Assembly (NCBI RefSeq): GCF_003795145.1 | Contig: NZ_CP027786.1 | Span: 930,001-994,000, forward strand | DNA: 64,000 nt | DNA from: Tetragenococcus koreensis | GTDB lineage: Bacteria; Bacillota; Bacilli; Lactobacillales; Enterococcaceae | Direction: 5' to 3' | In this document: positions 1 to 9,711 of the stretch, in pieces | How the letters are laid out: every line of letters begins with the position of its first letter | How positions within the stretch are numbered: position 1 is the stretch's first letter | Program-made: the position numbers and the translations under genes | Notes under the pieces: model-generated | What the model saw: the letters and a program-made list of their open reading frames with translations, nothing else | What the model was told of the DNA's origin: nothing | The model's database searches: none

Positions 1-1633
1 TAATTCGATTAGGAAACCCGGAAAAAGCCATCATAAACGTCCAAAAAGGAACATAACCACTGAAATCAATACCCACTTCTATATTGATATCGCCTAATAA
101 TCTTTTCCATTCTTGTTGTACAACTTCTTTATAAAAGTCTACATTTTCCACTTTTGAATAATTCATGAAACGGTTATAACGAACCCATTCATAAAAAGTT
201 AAATTCATTCCTCCACCACGATAAGCCATATGCACATTTGGTGAGAGTCGTTTAATATTATCTTCAAAAGTTTTATTTCCTCTACTTTTATCAATAATAA
301 TTAAATTATATTTATCATAAGGAAAAAGTTTCGATAGATTAATTGCTGATGTTGTTACTCCATTGTTTAGAAACGCTCCCGCATACATTACAATATTGGA
401 CTTTTTATTATTATAATCTTTTTCTACGACGCTTTGTTTAGCTAAAAATATATGGGCAACATAATCTTTAATAACTGAACCATTATCATAATGTGTAAAT
501 TGTTTCTTGTATCTTTCAACCTGTACTTTATATCTATTCACAATTGTGTTACTTTCTGTGATATTTTTAGAAACATCCTCAGCGCTATAACAAATGCTGC
601 CAGGTAAATTGTCTAAATCTAAATAAACACCACGTTTTTCTAAATACTCATCTTTATCATATAGATAAAAAATAATCGGTTTATCGGTAACTAGAAAATC
701 AAAAAAGATACTGCTGTAATCTGTTACTAATATATCAATATAATGTAATAGTTCATCAGTGTCTACCCAATTAGGGATTAGTGTAATCCCTTCAAAATCC
801 ATACCTTCTATATATTTATACACTAAAGGGTGGACCTTTACCAAAAATTCATATTCATCTATGTTAATATTCTCGACAATATCATTAATACTCTGAACAA
901 TTTGAAAAACGATATCATCCACTTTGCCTACTTCACCCCGCCAAGTAGGGGCATAAAGAACAAGTTTTTTGTTTCCTTTTAATATGGAAAAGTTGCTTTC
1001 TAAAACTTGGCTTTCATAGAAAATATTATCAATCCTAGGATAACCATTTTCTAATACTTTTCCAGTATAAATATCATTTATATCATGAGAATAAACGATT
1101 TTTTCTGAAGTAAATTCATTTGGTGATAGTATGTAATCCGTTTGTAGAAAGTTTCTTTGCAGATTACTGTGTTGTGTAATCGAGCCTTCCATATCTTTGC
1201 CTAAAGTCTTTAAAGGGGTGCCATGCCAAGTATTCACATATACTTGTTCTTCTTTTTTTAAGAAATACGGCGGAAAGCTCACGCTATTAATTAAATATTT
1301 AGCAGTAACTAAATAATAGAAATACTTTTTAGTATGAGTTTTAACAAATTCAACGTTAGCAAACTTTTTATAATAGTTATAGTATCCATTATCTTCATAA
1401 TTGTTTAAAACCCAAATATGTTTCATATTCTTATATTCAGGATTGTTCACTAAATATTTAAATATTGCAAATGGATTATCTGTCATTCCTTTTCCATGAA
1501 AAGATTCGTATAAGATAATATTATTTTTGACATCGTATTTCTTGAAAGCTTTTTGATACTCAACCTGTCTAGAAAAATTAATGTTCCCCATTTTCTTTCT
1601 ATAATTTCTTATAACTTTTTTAACGTCTGGCAC
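1..1633 (-). CDS. TagF-type glycerophosphotransferase–GT4 fusion, 3' part cut by window edge
   Basis: This is the first of two tandem paralogues; translated, it follows the gene at 1968-4463 almost residue for residue. The N-terminal CDP-glycerol glycerophosphotransferase domain shows WHGTPLKTLGKDM, YPRID, YAPTWRGE and VTDYSSIFFDF, the hallmarks of TagB/TagF enzymes that add glycerol-phosphate units to teichoic acid at the inner membrane face. The reading frame then enters a GT4-like domain (NNGVTTSAINLSKLFPYDKYN) and runs off the left edge with no stop. I place the start at GTG 1633, ten bases after an AGGAG at 1648-1644; the alternative upstream GTG overlaps that ribosome site. Acceptor and sugar are unknown. 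Family assignment is confident, substrate is inference. Confidence 0.85.
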   Translation of the reverse strand, partial: MPDVKKVIRNYRKKMGNINFSRQVEYQKAFKKYDVKNNIILYESFHGKGMTDNPFAIFKYLVNNPEYKNMKHIWVLNNYEDNGYYNYYKKFANVEFVKTHTKKYFYYLVTAKYLINSVSFPPYFLKKEEQVYVNTWHGTPLKTLGKDMEGSITQHSNLQRNFLQTDYILSPNEFTSEKIVYSHDINDIYTGKVLENGYPRIDNIFYESQVLESNFSILKGNKKLVLYAPTWRGEVGKVDDIVFQIVQSINDIVENINIDEYEFLVKVHPLVYKYIEGMDFEGITLIPNWVDTDELLHYIDILVTDYSSIFFDFLVTDKPIIFYLYDKDEYLEKRGVYLDLDNLPGSICYSAEDVSKNITESNTIVNRYKVQVERYKKQFTHYDNGSVIKDYVAHIFLAKQSVVEKDYNNKKSNIVMYAGAFLNNGVTTSAINLSKLFPYDKYNLIIIDKSRGNKTFEDNIKRLSPNVHMAYRGGGMNLTFYEWVRYNRFMNYSKVENVDFYKEVVQQEWKRLLGDINIEVGIDFSGYVPFWTFMMAFSGFPNRI

Positions 1634-1967
1634 TAAATTCACACTCCTACTAAAATTATGCGCTCTATTTAATTTTATCATAAATAACTTTCATGCACAG
1701 GTTATTCATAGAATTTTATTGTTCAAATTAATAAAGAATAAGCAAACATAATTTCCAAATCTTTCGCAAGAAGCGCTTTTTAATTCCAGGAAAGCGATCG
1801 TTCCCCCATTCCACTAAGAAAAACTTTACACCAAAAACGAAAAACAGCCAGACAATAGGAACTATCTAACTGCTTGACTTGATCCAAAATTTTTGAACGC
1901 TACAGCAAAAGAACAAAATGATTTATCTTTTAAGTAAACAAGTTTTAAAAAATAACTTCATTAACAG
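1634..1967. other. AT-rich intergenic stretch between the tandem paralogues
   Basis: No reading frame with a ribosome site was found and I see no convincing hairpin followed by a T-run. It presumably contains the promoter of the left paralogue. The stretch is not a copy of the region upstream of the right paralogue. Confidence 0.4.
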
Positions 1968-4463
1968 TTATTCACGATAATCGAGCATCCTAGTAAATTT
2001 ATCGATGGCATAATCATCGTAATTTTTTATATCAAAATTTGTTTTTGATTTCATTTTACCTGAAAGAAAATCTTTCATTCCCGATACTAAACCATAGACA
2101 CTATTTTCAACGATATCTCCATACTGACTATTATCACCTAGTACGGATCGATTTCCTTCAATATTCGTTGCAATAACCGGTTTGTTCAAAGCAATGGCTT
2201 CTAATAGAGTCATAGGCTGTCCTTCATGATTTGAAGATAGTATAAAACAATCACATTTATCTAATAATTCTATCGCTTGGCTCGTTTGTCCAGTAAAAAC
2301 AACATTATCTTCTATGCCTAAATCAGTTGCTTTCGCTTTTAAGCTTTTTTCCAGTTCACCTGTACCAACCATATACAATTGATGTTGTCTACCTTCTTCT
2401 TTTAAGAATAAGTCAAATGCTCGAAGTAATTTATCTTGATCTTTTTCAGGAGAAAATCTGCCTATATTAATAAAATTTTTCCCCTTTTTTGTTGGCGCAA
2501 TAATGGCAGTCGCTTTAACCTTACCATATTTTTGTTCATCTTCAATTAACAATACATCCTTATGATAGATCTTTGTTTCTTCTAATAAAGGCTTGATACG
2601 ATGCATGAATAATGAATCAATATCTAAAACATTAGGAATATAAATAAACTGATTTTTATTAGTGTATTCAGACAGGTTATTTTTATTTAATTCTAAAGTT
2701 TTTTCTCCTACAGCAGCGATATAATCAAAATATTTATATAATGCAAAAATTCTAGCCAAATTTTTTAAATGTACTTTTTTCCCGTCGATGATTTTTAATT
2801 TTTCAGCTGCCATATCATTATGTTGGTAAATAATTTTATTAGAAAAATCAGAAAAAGCCATCATAAATGTCCAAAAGGGAACATATCCACTAAAGTCAAT
2901 GCCTACTTCTATCTCAACATTTCCTAATAGACGTTTCCACTCTTGTTGTACAATTTTTTTATAAAAGTCTACATTTTCTACTTTTGCGTAATTCATAAAA
3001 CGATTGTAACGTATCCACTCGTAATAAGTTAAATTCGTTCCCCCACCACGATAAGCCATATGTACATTGGGTGAGAGTCTTTTTATGTTATTCTCAAAAG
3101 TTTTATCTCCTTTGTTTTTATCAATGATAATTAAGTTATATTTATCGTAAGGAAAAAGCTTGGATAAATTTATAATTGAAGAGGTTACTCCGTTGTTTAA
3201 AAAAGCTCCTGCATACAGGACAACATTGGGCTTTTTATTATTATAGTCCCTTTCCGTTACGTTTGGCTTGCCTAAAAAGATACGGTCAACGTAATCTTTT
3301 GTTGCTTTTCCATTATCATAATTTATAAACTTAGCCTTGTAGCCCTCAATTTGTCCTTTACGTCTATCCATAATTGCATCACTTTGTTCAATATTTTTAG
3401 AAACATCTTCAGAAGTTAAACAAATACTACCAGGTAAATCGTCTAAATCTAGATAAACGCCCCGCTTATCTAAATATTCCTCTTTATCATATAAGTAAAA
3501 AATAATCGGCTTATTAGTTACTAGAAAATCAAAAAATATACTACTGTAGTCTGTTACTAGTATGTCAACATAATACAATAATTCATTGGTATCTACCCAA
3601 TTAGGAATCAATGTTACCTCTTCAAAATCGATTTCTTTGATATATTTATATACTAGCGGATGAACCTTTACTAAGAATTCATAATTATCTGTATCAATAT
3701 TTTCCACTATATCATTAATACTCTGAATAATTTGAAAAACAATATCTTCTACTTTGCCCACTTCACCTCTCCAAGTAGGTGCATATAGAACTCTTTTTTT
3801 ACTACTCTTTAATATAGGAAAAGTACTTTCTAAAACTTGGCTTTTGCAAAAAACATTGTCGATTCTTGGATATCCATTCTCTAACACCTTACCAGGATAA
3901 ATATCGTTGATGTCATGAGAGTAAACAATTTTTTCTGAAGTAAATTCGTTAGACGATAATATGTAATCAGTTTGTAAAAAGTTTTTTTGTAGATTACTAT
4001 GTTGAGAAATTGCCCCATGCATATCTTTACCTAAAGTTTTTAAAGGAGTGCCATGCCAAGTATTTACATATACTTGCTTTTCTTTTTTTATAAAATATGG
4101 CGGAAAACTAACGCTATTTATTAGATATTTCGCAGAAGATAAATAGTAAAAATACTCGGTGCTATGGGTTTTAACAAATTCGACATTAGTGAATTCTTTA
4201 TAATAATCATAATATCCGTTATTCTCATAATTATTTAAGACCCAAACATGTTTCATATTTTCAAAATTCGGATTATTCAATAAATATTTAAATATAGCAA
4301 AAGGATTGTCCGTCATCCCCTTTCCATGAAAGGACTCATACAAAATAACGTTATCCTTAACGTTGTATTTTTTAAAAGCTTTTTTATATTCTACTTGCCT
4401 AGAAAAATTAATATTTTTCATATTTTTCTTATAATTTTCTGTTATTTTTTTAAAATCACGCAT
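1968..4463 (-). CDS. TagF-type glycerophosphotransferase–GT4 glycosyltransferase fusion
   Basis: This is a two-domain protein of 831 residues. Roughly residues 30-390 are a CDP-glycerol glycerophosphotransferase domain (WHGTPLKTLGKDM, YPRIDN, YAPTWRGE, VTDYSSIFFDF). Roughly 415-830 are a GT4/GT-B glycosyltransferase (GVTSSIINLSKLFPYDKYN, NIGRFSPEKDQDKLLRAF, FILSSNHEGQPMTLLEAIA, an EX7E-like catalytic signature). The domain pairing suggests one protein both adds glycerol-phosphate and glycosylates a surface polymer; that coupling is inference. I chose ATG 4463 because AGGAG sits eight bases upstream; a GTG at 4472 would overlap that ribosome site. A near-identical paralogue lies immediately downstream in transcription at 1-1633, indicating tandem duplication. 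Confidence 0.88.
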   Translation of the reverse strand: MRDFKKITENYKKNMKNINFSRQVEYKKAFKKYNVKDNVILYESFHGKGMTDNPFAIFKYLLNNPNFENMKHVWVLNNYENNGYYDYYKEFTNVEFVKTHSTEYFYYLSSAKYLINSVSFPPYFIKKEKQVYVNTWHGTPLKTLGKDMHGAISQHSNLQKNFLQTDYILSSNEFTSEKIVYSHDINDIYPGKVLENGYPRIDNVFCKSQVLESTFPILKSSKKRVLYAPTWRGEVGKVEDIVFQIIQSINDIVENIDTDNYEFLVKVHPLVYKYIKEIDFEEVTLIPNWVDTNELLYYVDILVTDYSSIFFDFLVTNKPIIFYLYDKEEYLDKRGVYLDLDDLPGSICLTSEDVSKNIEQSDAIMDRRKGQIEGYKAKFINYDNGKATKDYVDRIFLGKPNVTERDYNNKKPNVVLYAGAFLNNGVTSSIINLSKLFPYDKYNLIIIDKNKGDKTFENNIKRLSPNVHMAYRGGGTNLTYYEWIRYNRFMNYAKVENVDFYKKIVQQEWKRLLGNVEIEVGIDFSGYVPFWTFMMAFSDFSNKIIYQHNDMAAEKLKIIDGKKVHLKNLARIFALYKYFDYIAAVGEKTLELNKNNLSEYTNKNQFIYIPNVLDIDSLFMHRIKPLLEETKIYHKDVLLIEDEQKYGKVKATAIIAPTKKGKNFINIGRFSPEKDQDKLLRAFDLFLKEEGRQHQLYMVGTGELEKSLKAKATDLGIEDNVVFTGQTSQAIELLDKCDCFILSSNHEGQPMTLLEAIALNKPVIATNIEGNRSVLGDNSQYGDIVENSVYGLVSGMKDFLSGKMKSKTNFDIKNYDDYAIDKFTRMLDYRE

Positions 4464-4638
4464 CACTTGCACTCCTTATAAACTATAAAATTAACCAACT
4501 CTTTTATATTAACACAGCCCATTTATATTTCATAACTGTTTTATCAATTTACATTTATACAAGTTAAATAAATTGTTACAACCAAATCAAAAAAGAAAAA
4601 TCTTCTCCAACCTTGGTTACAGAAGGATGAACTCTTCT

Positions 4639-5817
4639 TTACTTTTCCGTTATTACCTTACTTACTTTTTCCGAAGCGTCCCCATTTTCCCAACTACAAA
4701 ACAATTGCTCAAACTGTTTCATTATATTATCATATTTTGAAAATTTCCCTTGTGAAATAAACTCCCGGATAAATTTGTATAAATATTCTTCGTTCTCCGC
4801 AATAGGACCAGGGACTTCACTATAATCTAGATAAAAGCCTCGTAATTTTTCTTCATAATGTGCCATGTCATAAGGGTAAAATAACATTGGGCGTTGCAAT
4901 ATCGCAAAATCAAACATTACTGAAGAATAATCTGTAATTAATAAATCGCTAATTAAGTATAGATCATTAATCGCTTCGTTCATGCATACTTTTACCTGAT
5001 CTTCATAACCAGTAATATCGATTGTATCACCAACGAGATAATGAGGACGGATAATTAACGTGTCTTCTTTATCCAAACAATTGACAATTTTTTCTAAGTC
5101 AAAGGGGATAAAAAATCTATAACTTCCTTTTTTGATAAAGTAATCGTCACGCCAAGTTGGCGCATAAAGAATAACTCTTCCTTTTTCTTTACCAATAATC
5201 TTTTTCTTTAATTCATTCTGTAATTTTTTATTAGCTTTGTTATTCACTAACTCGTCATTTCGCGGATACCCAATTTCTAGCATATCATTTTGAAAATGAA
5301 AGGCTTGTTTAAAAACTTTTTTAGAATATTCGTTTGGAACGATTAGATAATCCCAACGATTGGCTTCAAATATAAAATTGTTCTTATAATTTTCAGTGTC
5401 AGTTCCTGGCATTGCCACTTCTTGAATATCAGCGCCTAACCTTTTTAAGGGAGTTCCATGCCAGGTTTGAATATAAATTGTATCATTATTTTTCTTTAAC
5501 CAATTGGGCATCCGTGAATTAAATACCCAAAAATTCGCTCTAGTAGCAAACCACAGCCATTGAACAGAAAAGCGAGGGATAAGATTCAAATCAGGGTATT
5601 GAGCTCTTGCTTCCTTCATGTACTCTTTTTTTATCCCCCAATATAAATTTTTCTTTTCCGTCTGTTTGACTAGTTCTTGATAAATTGCATAAGGATTATC
5701 TGAAGGGAGTTTTCCGTTAAAAGATTCAAACAAGACAAGTCCTTTATGTATAGGAAAAACAGTAGCTATAAAATTAAAAATAATTTTATAGATTTTACTA
5801 AGAATTCTTTTTATCAT
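4639..5817 (-). CDS. CDP-glycerol glycerophosphotransferase family protein (TagB/TagF-like)
   Basis: The 392-residue protein is a single-domain member of the TagB/TagF family, which transfers glycerol-phosphate from CDP-glycerol to a lipid-linked teichoic acid precursor on the cytoplasmic side. Visible family motifs are YIQTWHGTPLKRLGADI (histidine of the HGTPLK motif intact), YPRNDEL, YAPTWRDDY and ITDYSSVMFDFA. A hydrophobic N-terminus (IYKIIFNFIATVFPIHKG) suggests membrane association. Its 5' end overlaps the 3' end of the tagA gene by 20 bases, so the two are probably translated from one mRNA. Whether it is the priming or polymerising enzyme cannot be read from sequence. Confidence 0.88.
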   Translation of the reverse strand: MIKRILSKIYKIIFNFIATVFPIHKGLVLFESFNGKLPSDNPYAIYQELVKQTEKKNLYWGIKKEYMKEARAQYPDLNLIPRFSVQWLWFATRANFWVFNSRMPNWLKKNNDTIYIQTWHGTPLKRLGADIQEVAMPGTDTENYKNNFIFEANRWDYLIVPNEYSKKVFKQAFHFQNDMLEIGYPRNDELVNNKANKKLQNELKKKIIGKEKGRVILYAPTWRDDYFIKKGSYRFFIPFDLEKIVNCLDKEDTLIIRPHYLVGDTIDITGYEDQVKVCMNEAINDLYLISDLLITDYSSVMFDFAILQRPMLFYPYDMAHYEEKLRGFYLDYSEVPGPIAENEEYLYKFIREFISQGKFSKYDNIMKQFEQLFCSWENGDASEKVSKVITEK

Positions 5818-6544
5818 TTTTTGTACGAACCTTCCAAAATAAACTTTTAATTACAAAAACAGGTAGTTGTAAAATTCTTTTAAACCTTTTAGGGTCAGTT
5901 ACCGATCGATACAACCACTCTAAATGCACATCGATAAAAAACTGTGGAGCGCGTTTTACATGTCCGCTTAATACGTCAAAACTCCCTCCAACATCTTGAA
6001 ACACCGAAACATCTAATCGAGAAATGTTTTTTGCTAACCATTTTTCCTGTTTAGGAAAACCTAAAGCAACAAATAAGAAATCTGGCTTCGCTTGATTAAT
6101 TTTTTTGATAATTTCTTTTTCTGATAAAGTCGTGTATCCATCAATTTGTCCACTTAAGGTTAAATTGGGATAGTCCTTTTCAATTTGAGTCGCAGCATCA
6201 GCAACTACTTCTGGTTTTGCGCCGTATAAAAAAATACTTTTACCATAAGCATTCGCATAATCTAAAAACCGTACCATCAATTCGATACCTGCTACTCGCT
6301 CTTTGATTTGACCTCCCGTTAATTTTGAAACTAAAACAATCCCAATACCGTCAGGAATTCGATGCGTACTTTTTTCAATAAAATCATATATTTCAGAATG
6401 GTTTTGTCCTTCAACGATAATTTGTGGATTAACGCTGATAGCACTCATTTTTTTATCGTTGTGTAAATAATTTGGCAAATCATTAATTATATCGTTATAA
6501 GTAATCACATCTATGGGAACTCCCATGATTTCTTCAGTTGTCAT
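5798..6544 (-). CDS. tagA: TagA/WecG-family N-acetylmannosaminyltransferase
   Basis: This 248-residue GT26-family enzyme is predicted to transfer ManNAc from UDP-ManNAc to undecaprenyl-PP-GlcNAc, the first committed step of wall teichoic acid linkage-unit synthesis. Sequence support: IPDGIGIV places an aspartate at residue 65 and KERVAGIEL an arginine at 83, matching the catalytic D65 and R83 known from characterised TagA. Also visible are FLYGAKPEVV, FVALGFPKQEKW, GGSFDVLSGHVKRAPQ and the membrane-proximal LEWLYR tail. It overlaps the following transferase by 20 bases and the preceding TagB-like gene by 11, so the three form a tight operon for linkage-unit assembly. Confidence 0.93.
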   Translation of the reverse strand: MTTEEIMGVPIDVITYNDIINDLPNYLHNDKKMSAISVNPQIIVEGQNHSEIYDFIEKSTHRIPDGIGIVLVSKLTGGQIKERVAGIELMVRFLDYANAYGKSIFLYGAKPEVVADAATQIEKDYPNLTLSGQIDGYTTLSEKEIIKKINQAKPDFLFVALGFPKQEKWLAKNISRLDVSVFQDVGGSFDVLSGHVKRAPQFFIDVHLEWLYRSVTDPKRFKRILQLPVFVIKSLFWKVRTKNDKKNS

Positions 6545-7688
6545 AAGTTTTTTTCACCCACTTTAAGAGTTGTTCACGCGCATTTCCCTGAGCGTACTCA
6601 TTCCATAACTGGTTAAAAGGATCAAAATTTTGTTTCAATGGTTTTTTTATCGCAGAGACCAACTCTTCCTCCGTGCTGACAATTGGTCCTGGGGCCCATC
6701 TCTCAAAACCTTCTTCAATCCCAACCTCTTTATTATATTCATTATAGTCGTAACAAAAGAAAACGACCTTTCCACTAGGATTTGCTAAAGAGTACTCAAA
6801 AGGAACTGAGGAATAGTCAGTAATTAAGCAATCCACTGATGGTAGCATTTGTACCAAATCCATTTCTTCAAAATCAAAAATAATGCCATCTTCATTTTTA
6901 ATTTTGCGATAAAGTTCTTCATCATGCGGGTGTGGCTTTATCATAATTAGCCACTCATCGTCTAACAGGTGTTTCAAACGAGAAAAATTTAAAGGAATTT
7001 CTGAGCTATGCTCTCGATAGGTTGGAGCATACAAAGCGATTTTTTTATTCGATGAAAAATTGCTTTTGAAAAGCTCTTTAGCTTTTTTTAGCCATTCTTG
7101 ATCAAAAAAAAGATCCGTTGGTAAATAACCAAAGGGCAACTCATCGAACGTCTGCTGATAGTTTTCAGCGAAAGTCTGTGCCATTTTCCTTGAACTAACT
7201 ACATAATGCGTAATCTTTTCATAAACTTCGCTATATCTTTTTCGGTCCTTTTCTGAAACTCTTTTAGTATATTCTGCTGCAAGTCCGAACGATTTAATAG
7301 CGCCATTTGCGTGCCAAAGTTGTACTACTTTAGCACTAGAATTAAACTTAATCCCGGCTAAAAACGCAAAATAATTATCACAAAAAACTAATTGACTGCT
7401 TGTCACTACCGGTACGATGCGCTTTAATAGTACAGGAAAATCATCAATACAATAAATAAGGCAGCCCTTTTGTTCATAATAAGATGCTAGATTTTTACTA
7501 TTTTTAGTATAGCAAATAACTAACTGTCCTGGAAAATTTTCATATAACATTTGCAAAGCTAATTTGCTAGTTGAAGGAAAACTGAGCAGAAATATGATTT
7601 TATTGTTCTTTTTTATAATACTTTTACTAGCTAACTGGACAAGCCAAAGATATAATTCTTTACTTGCTAAAACAAGTGGGTTACTCAT
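6534..7688 (-). CDS. TagB-like glycerophosphotransferase (probable teichoic acid primase)
   Basis: At 384 residues this has the length of TagB/TarB, which adds the first glycerol-phosphate to the ManNAc-GlcNAc linkage unit. It carries the variant family motif VQLWHANGAIKSFGL in place of WHGTPLK, then YAPTYREH, MIKPHPHDEE and ITDYSSVPFEYSL. It immediately precedes and overlaps tagA, the gene order expected for linkage-unit synthesis, which supports the TagB role; the role remains inference. The start at 7688 is backed by a strong AGGAGGTGA seven bases upstream. Confidence 0.85.
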   Translation of the reverse strand: MSNPLVLASKELYLWLVQLASKSIIKKNNKIIFLLSFPSTSKLALQMLYENFPGQLVICYTKNSKNLASYYEQKGCLIYCIDDFPVLLKRIVPVVTSSQLVFCDNYFAFLAGIKFNSSAKVVQLWHANGAIKSFGLAAEYTKRVSEKDRKRYSEVYEKITHYVVSSRKMAQTFAENYQQTFDELPFGYLPTDLFFDQEWLKKAKELFKSNFSSNKKIALYAPTYREHSSEIPLNFSRLKHLLDDEWLIMIKPHPHDEELYRKIKNEDGIIFDFEEMDLVQMLPSVDCLITDYSSVPFEYSLANPSGKVVFFCYDYNEYNKEVGIEEGFERWAPGPIVSTEEELVSAIKKPLKQNFDPFNQLWNEYAQGNAREQLLKWVKKTYDN

Positions 7689-7787
7689 ATATTCACCTCC
7701 TGAGTCGTTCTATATCATTTTAACTGAAAATAATAAAAAAAGAAATCACTCTTTAGCGTTATATGTTTATATCAAGTTTTTCACAAT

Positions 7788-7868
7788 AAAAAAACAGAAA
7801 TAAGTATCAAACCTTGATACACTACGTTCTAGTAACGCATTTACTGTGCAGGTTGTCTTTATTTCTGT
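7788..7868 (-). terminator. branched (three-way junction) terminator
   Basis: A perfect 10-bp outer stem (7794-7803 with 7859-7868) encloses two further perfect hairpins: GTATCAA/TTGATAC at 7804-7820, and AGTAA/TTACT at 7831-7845. On the minus strand the outer stem is followed by a run of T (7793-7788). It lies directly downstream of the glycosyltransferase gene ending at 7891. Termination is inferred from the stem plus T-run. Confidence 0.65.
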
Positions 7869-7890
7869 ATTTTTAACGCTATTTTATTTA

Positions 7891-9375
7891 TTATAATTCT
7901 AGTATATTTTCCCATTGTTCCATTACTAATTTGGAACTATATTTATCTATGATGTCTTCTCTTGCTTGCTCTCCCATTTGTCTAGCTGTGGTTTTATTTT
8001 CTATTAAATATATAATGCTTTCAACCATTTTATCTATATCCTTATTGTTTACTAAAATACCATTTTGATTGTCCCTAATAAAATCCGAAGGCCCATACTT
8101 CACATCAAAAACGACCACAGGTTTTTGATGAAGCATAGCCTCAATTATACTTAACCCTTGTCCTTCTATTTGTGAGCTAGATACTACGCAATCAAATGTT
8201 TCTATTGCCTTGTTCGGATTAGACGTATAGCCCATTAACTTAAAGTTCTTTGCTAAATTATTTTCATATATTAATTCTTCAATTTTCGGTCGATATTCGC
8301 CTTCTCCATAAATATGAAAAACCACTTCAGGGTGAAAGTCAGTGACCTTTTTCGCTACTTTAATAAGATAATCAAACCCTTTATTTTCCACTAGACGAGA
8401 AACCACTCCAACAATCTTTTCACTATTATCGTTAATACTATTACTTACATCTGGAATTTCAATAAAATTACTATTTACAAATAAATTATTTAAATTGTAA
8501 TCCCTGCTTACATCTTTTTTTTGTGACTCGGTCAGCAAAACAATACCATCTAATTTATCCCCGTTTTTTAGAATATTTGTCTCTTTACGTTTTTCCTTGT
8601 TGTTTTTATTAAGATGATTTGTATGGATTGCTGCATATTTTTTTACATGTTTAAATCCAGCATCAATAATTTTAGGAAAACTTCCAGGTCCGTCACATAT
8701 TATAATATTTTTCGAATCGTCTTCTATTAATTCTCTTAAAAAGTAAGAACATAATTCAGAGCTATTTTCAAATTGCTTATTATCCACAAGAAGAAATATC
8801 TTACCTACTTTTCCTGTTTCTCGATTAATATTTCTTCTCAAAAATGGATTTCCTGCTTTGTCAAAAAATCTTTCAGAAATTAATCGGTTTTTAAAATCAT
8901 ATTCTTTGATTCTTTTTAGTATATTCTTTTTATAATAGACTTTTTCTTTTCTTTGATTATTTTCAAATATATCTAAAGTATAGTTTCCTGTTTTTAAATT
9001 TCCCTTTTTATAAGCTAAATATTCTCCTGTTAATTTAGAAAAATATCGAGATATTTTTTCGTCTTGTTCTATACACAAAGTTCCATTTAGCAAATTTTCA
9101 TAACGGTTATACAAGACCTCATTTTTTTTGTTATTGTTTGATAAGGATCTTGCTTCAAAAAACATAAACATATTAAACAGCTTAGTCTCTGAATACATTT
9201 TACCGTCATCTTTTAATTCTTTAACAACCTTAGGATAATTAGACTTATAATCGAATGTAACAATATCAGCTGGATATCCGTTTTTATAAAAATGTCGGCT
9301 TCTATTTAAAACAGCCGAAGTAATTCCTCCTTTGTTCAATCCTAAATCAAAAAATACCATATAGATATTATTCAT
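7891..9375 (-). CDS. GT4 glycosyltransferase, TarM/TagE-like
   Basis: This 494-residue protein has the size of TarM-type polymer glycosyltransferases (about 490 residues), which attach sugars to poly(polyol-phosphate) teichoic acid. The N-terminus GLNKGGITSAVLNRS is the nucleotide-side GT-B glycine-rich region. The C-terminal half shows VGVVSRLVENKGFDYLIK, HIYGEGEYRPKIEELI, GYTSNPNKAIE and SSQIEGQGLSIIEAM, containing the EX7E pair of retaining GT4 enzymes. The middle (about residues 100-200) contains the degenerate beta-rich insert common in this group. Start ATG 9375 is preceded by GGAGG. It is set apart from its neighbours by its own terminator and a long leader, so it may be transcribed alone. 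The sugar is unknown. Confidence 0.82.
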   Translation of the reverse strand: MNNIYMVFFDLGLNKGGITSAVLNRSRHFYKNGYPADIVTFDYKSNYPKVVKELKDDGKMYSETKLFNMFMFFEARSLSNNNKKNEVLYNRYENLLNGTLCIEQDEKISRYFSKLTGEYLAYKKGNLKTGNYTLDIFENNQRKEKVYYKKNILKRIKEYDFKNRLISERFFDKAGNPFLRRNINRETGKVGKIFLLVDNKQFENSSELCSYFLRELIEDDSKNIIICDGPGSFPKIIDAGFKHVKKYAAIHTNHLNKNNKEKRKETNILKNGDKLDGIVLLTESQKKDVSRDYNLNNLFVNSNFIEIPDVSNSINDNSEKIVGVVSRLVENKGFDYLIKVAKKVTDFHPEVVFHIYGEGEYRPKIEELIYENNLAKNFKLMGYTSNPNKAIETFDCVVSSSQIEGQGLSIIEAMLHQKPVVVFDVKYGPSDFIRDNQNGILVNNKDIDKMVESIIYLIENKTTARQMGEQAREDIIDKYSSKLVMEQWENILEL

Positions 9376-9663
9376 AAAATATTAACCTCCAAAGTTTTCT
9401 AGATAATCGAATTTTCTTAATGGGTACGGGTACAACTGAATACTGGCATGTTTAAAACATAATCCAATCACAGCACTACATCATTTTACTTTCCGTCGTT
9501 ATTAATTAACTTATTTTTCCTAAATAAGAAGGTTATTCGCATCTTCAAAATCTTATCTTTTTTATTATTCTAACTGAAAAGAACAATAAAGAAAACTTTT
9601 AAGACAAGCAGTAGTTAACTAAATTTTTAGTTTTAATTTAATTATATAGGCGTTAATTAACTA
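9376..9663. other. Intergenic leader upstream of the TarM-like gene
   Basis: The stretch is AT-rich with no supported gene. It must hold the promoter of the minus-strand gene starting at 9375, but I could not choose one -35/-10 pair among several AT-rich candidates. Confidence 0.35.
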
Positions 9664-9699
9664 AAAATCCTAGTTACTTTAAAAAGTAACTAGGATTTT
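9664..9699. terminator. perfect 17-bp hairpin terminator
   Basis: A 17-bp perfect stem (9664-9680 with 9683-9699) with a two-base AA loop, flanked by A-run and T-run on opposite sides, so it can work in both directions. It lies 12 bases past the stop of the GT2–TagF gene on the minus strand. Confidence 0.9.
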
Positions 9700-9711
9700 G
9701 TTGCCAGGTTT

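Noticed and set aside
7564-7803. Plus-strand open frame of 79 codons
   Set aside because: It lies mostly antisense to the TagB-like gene and then runs into the terminator region; no ribosome site or protein-like composition.
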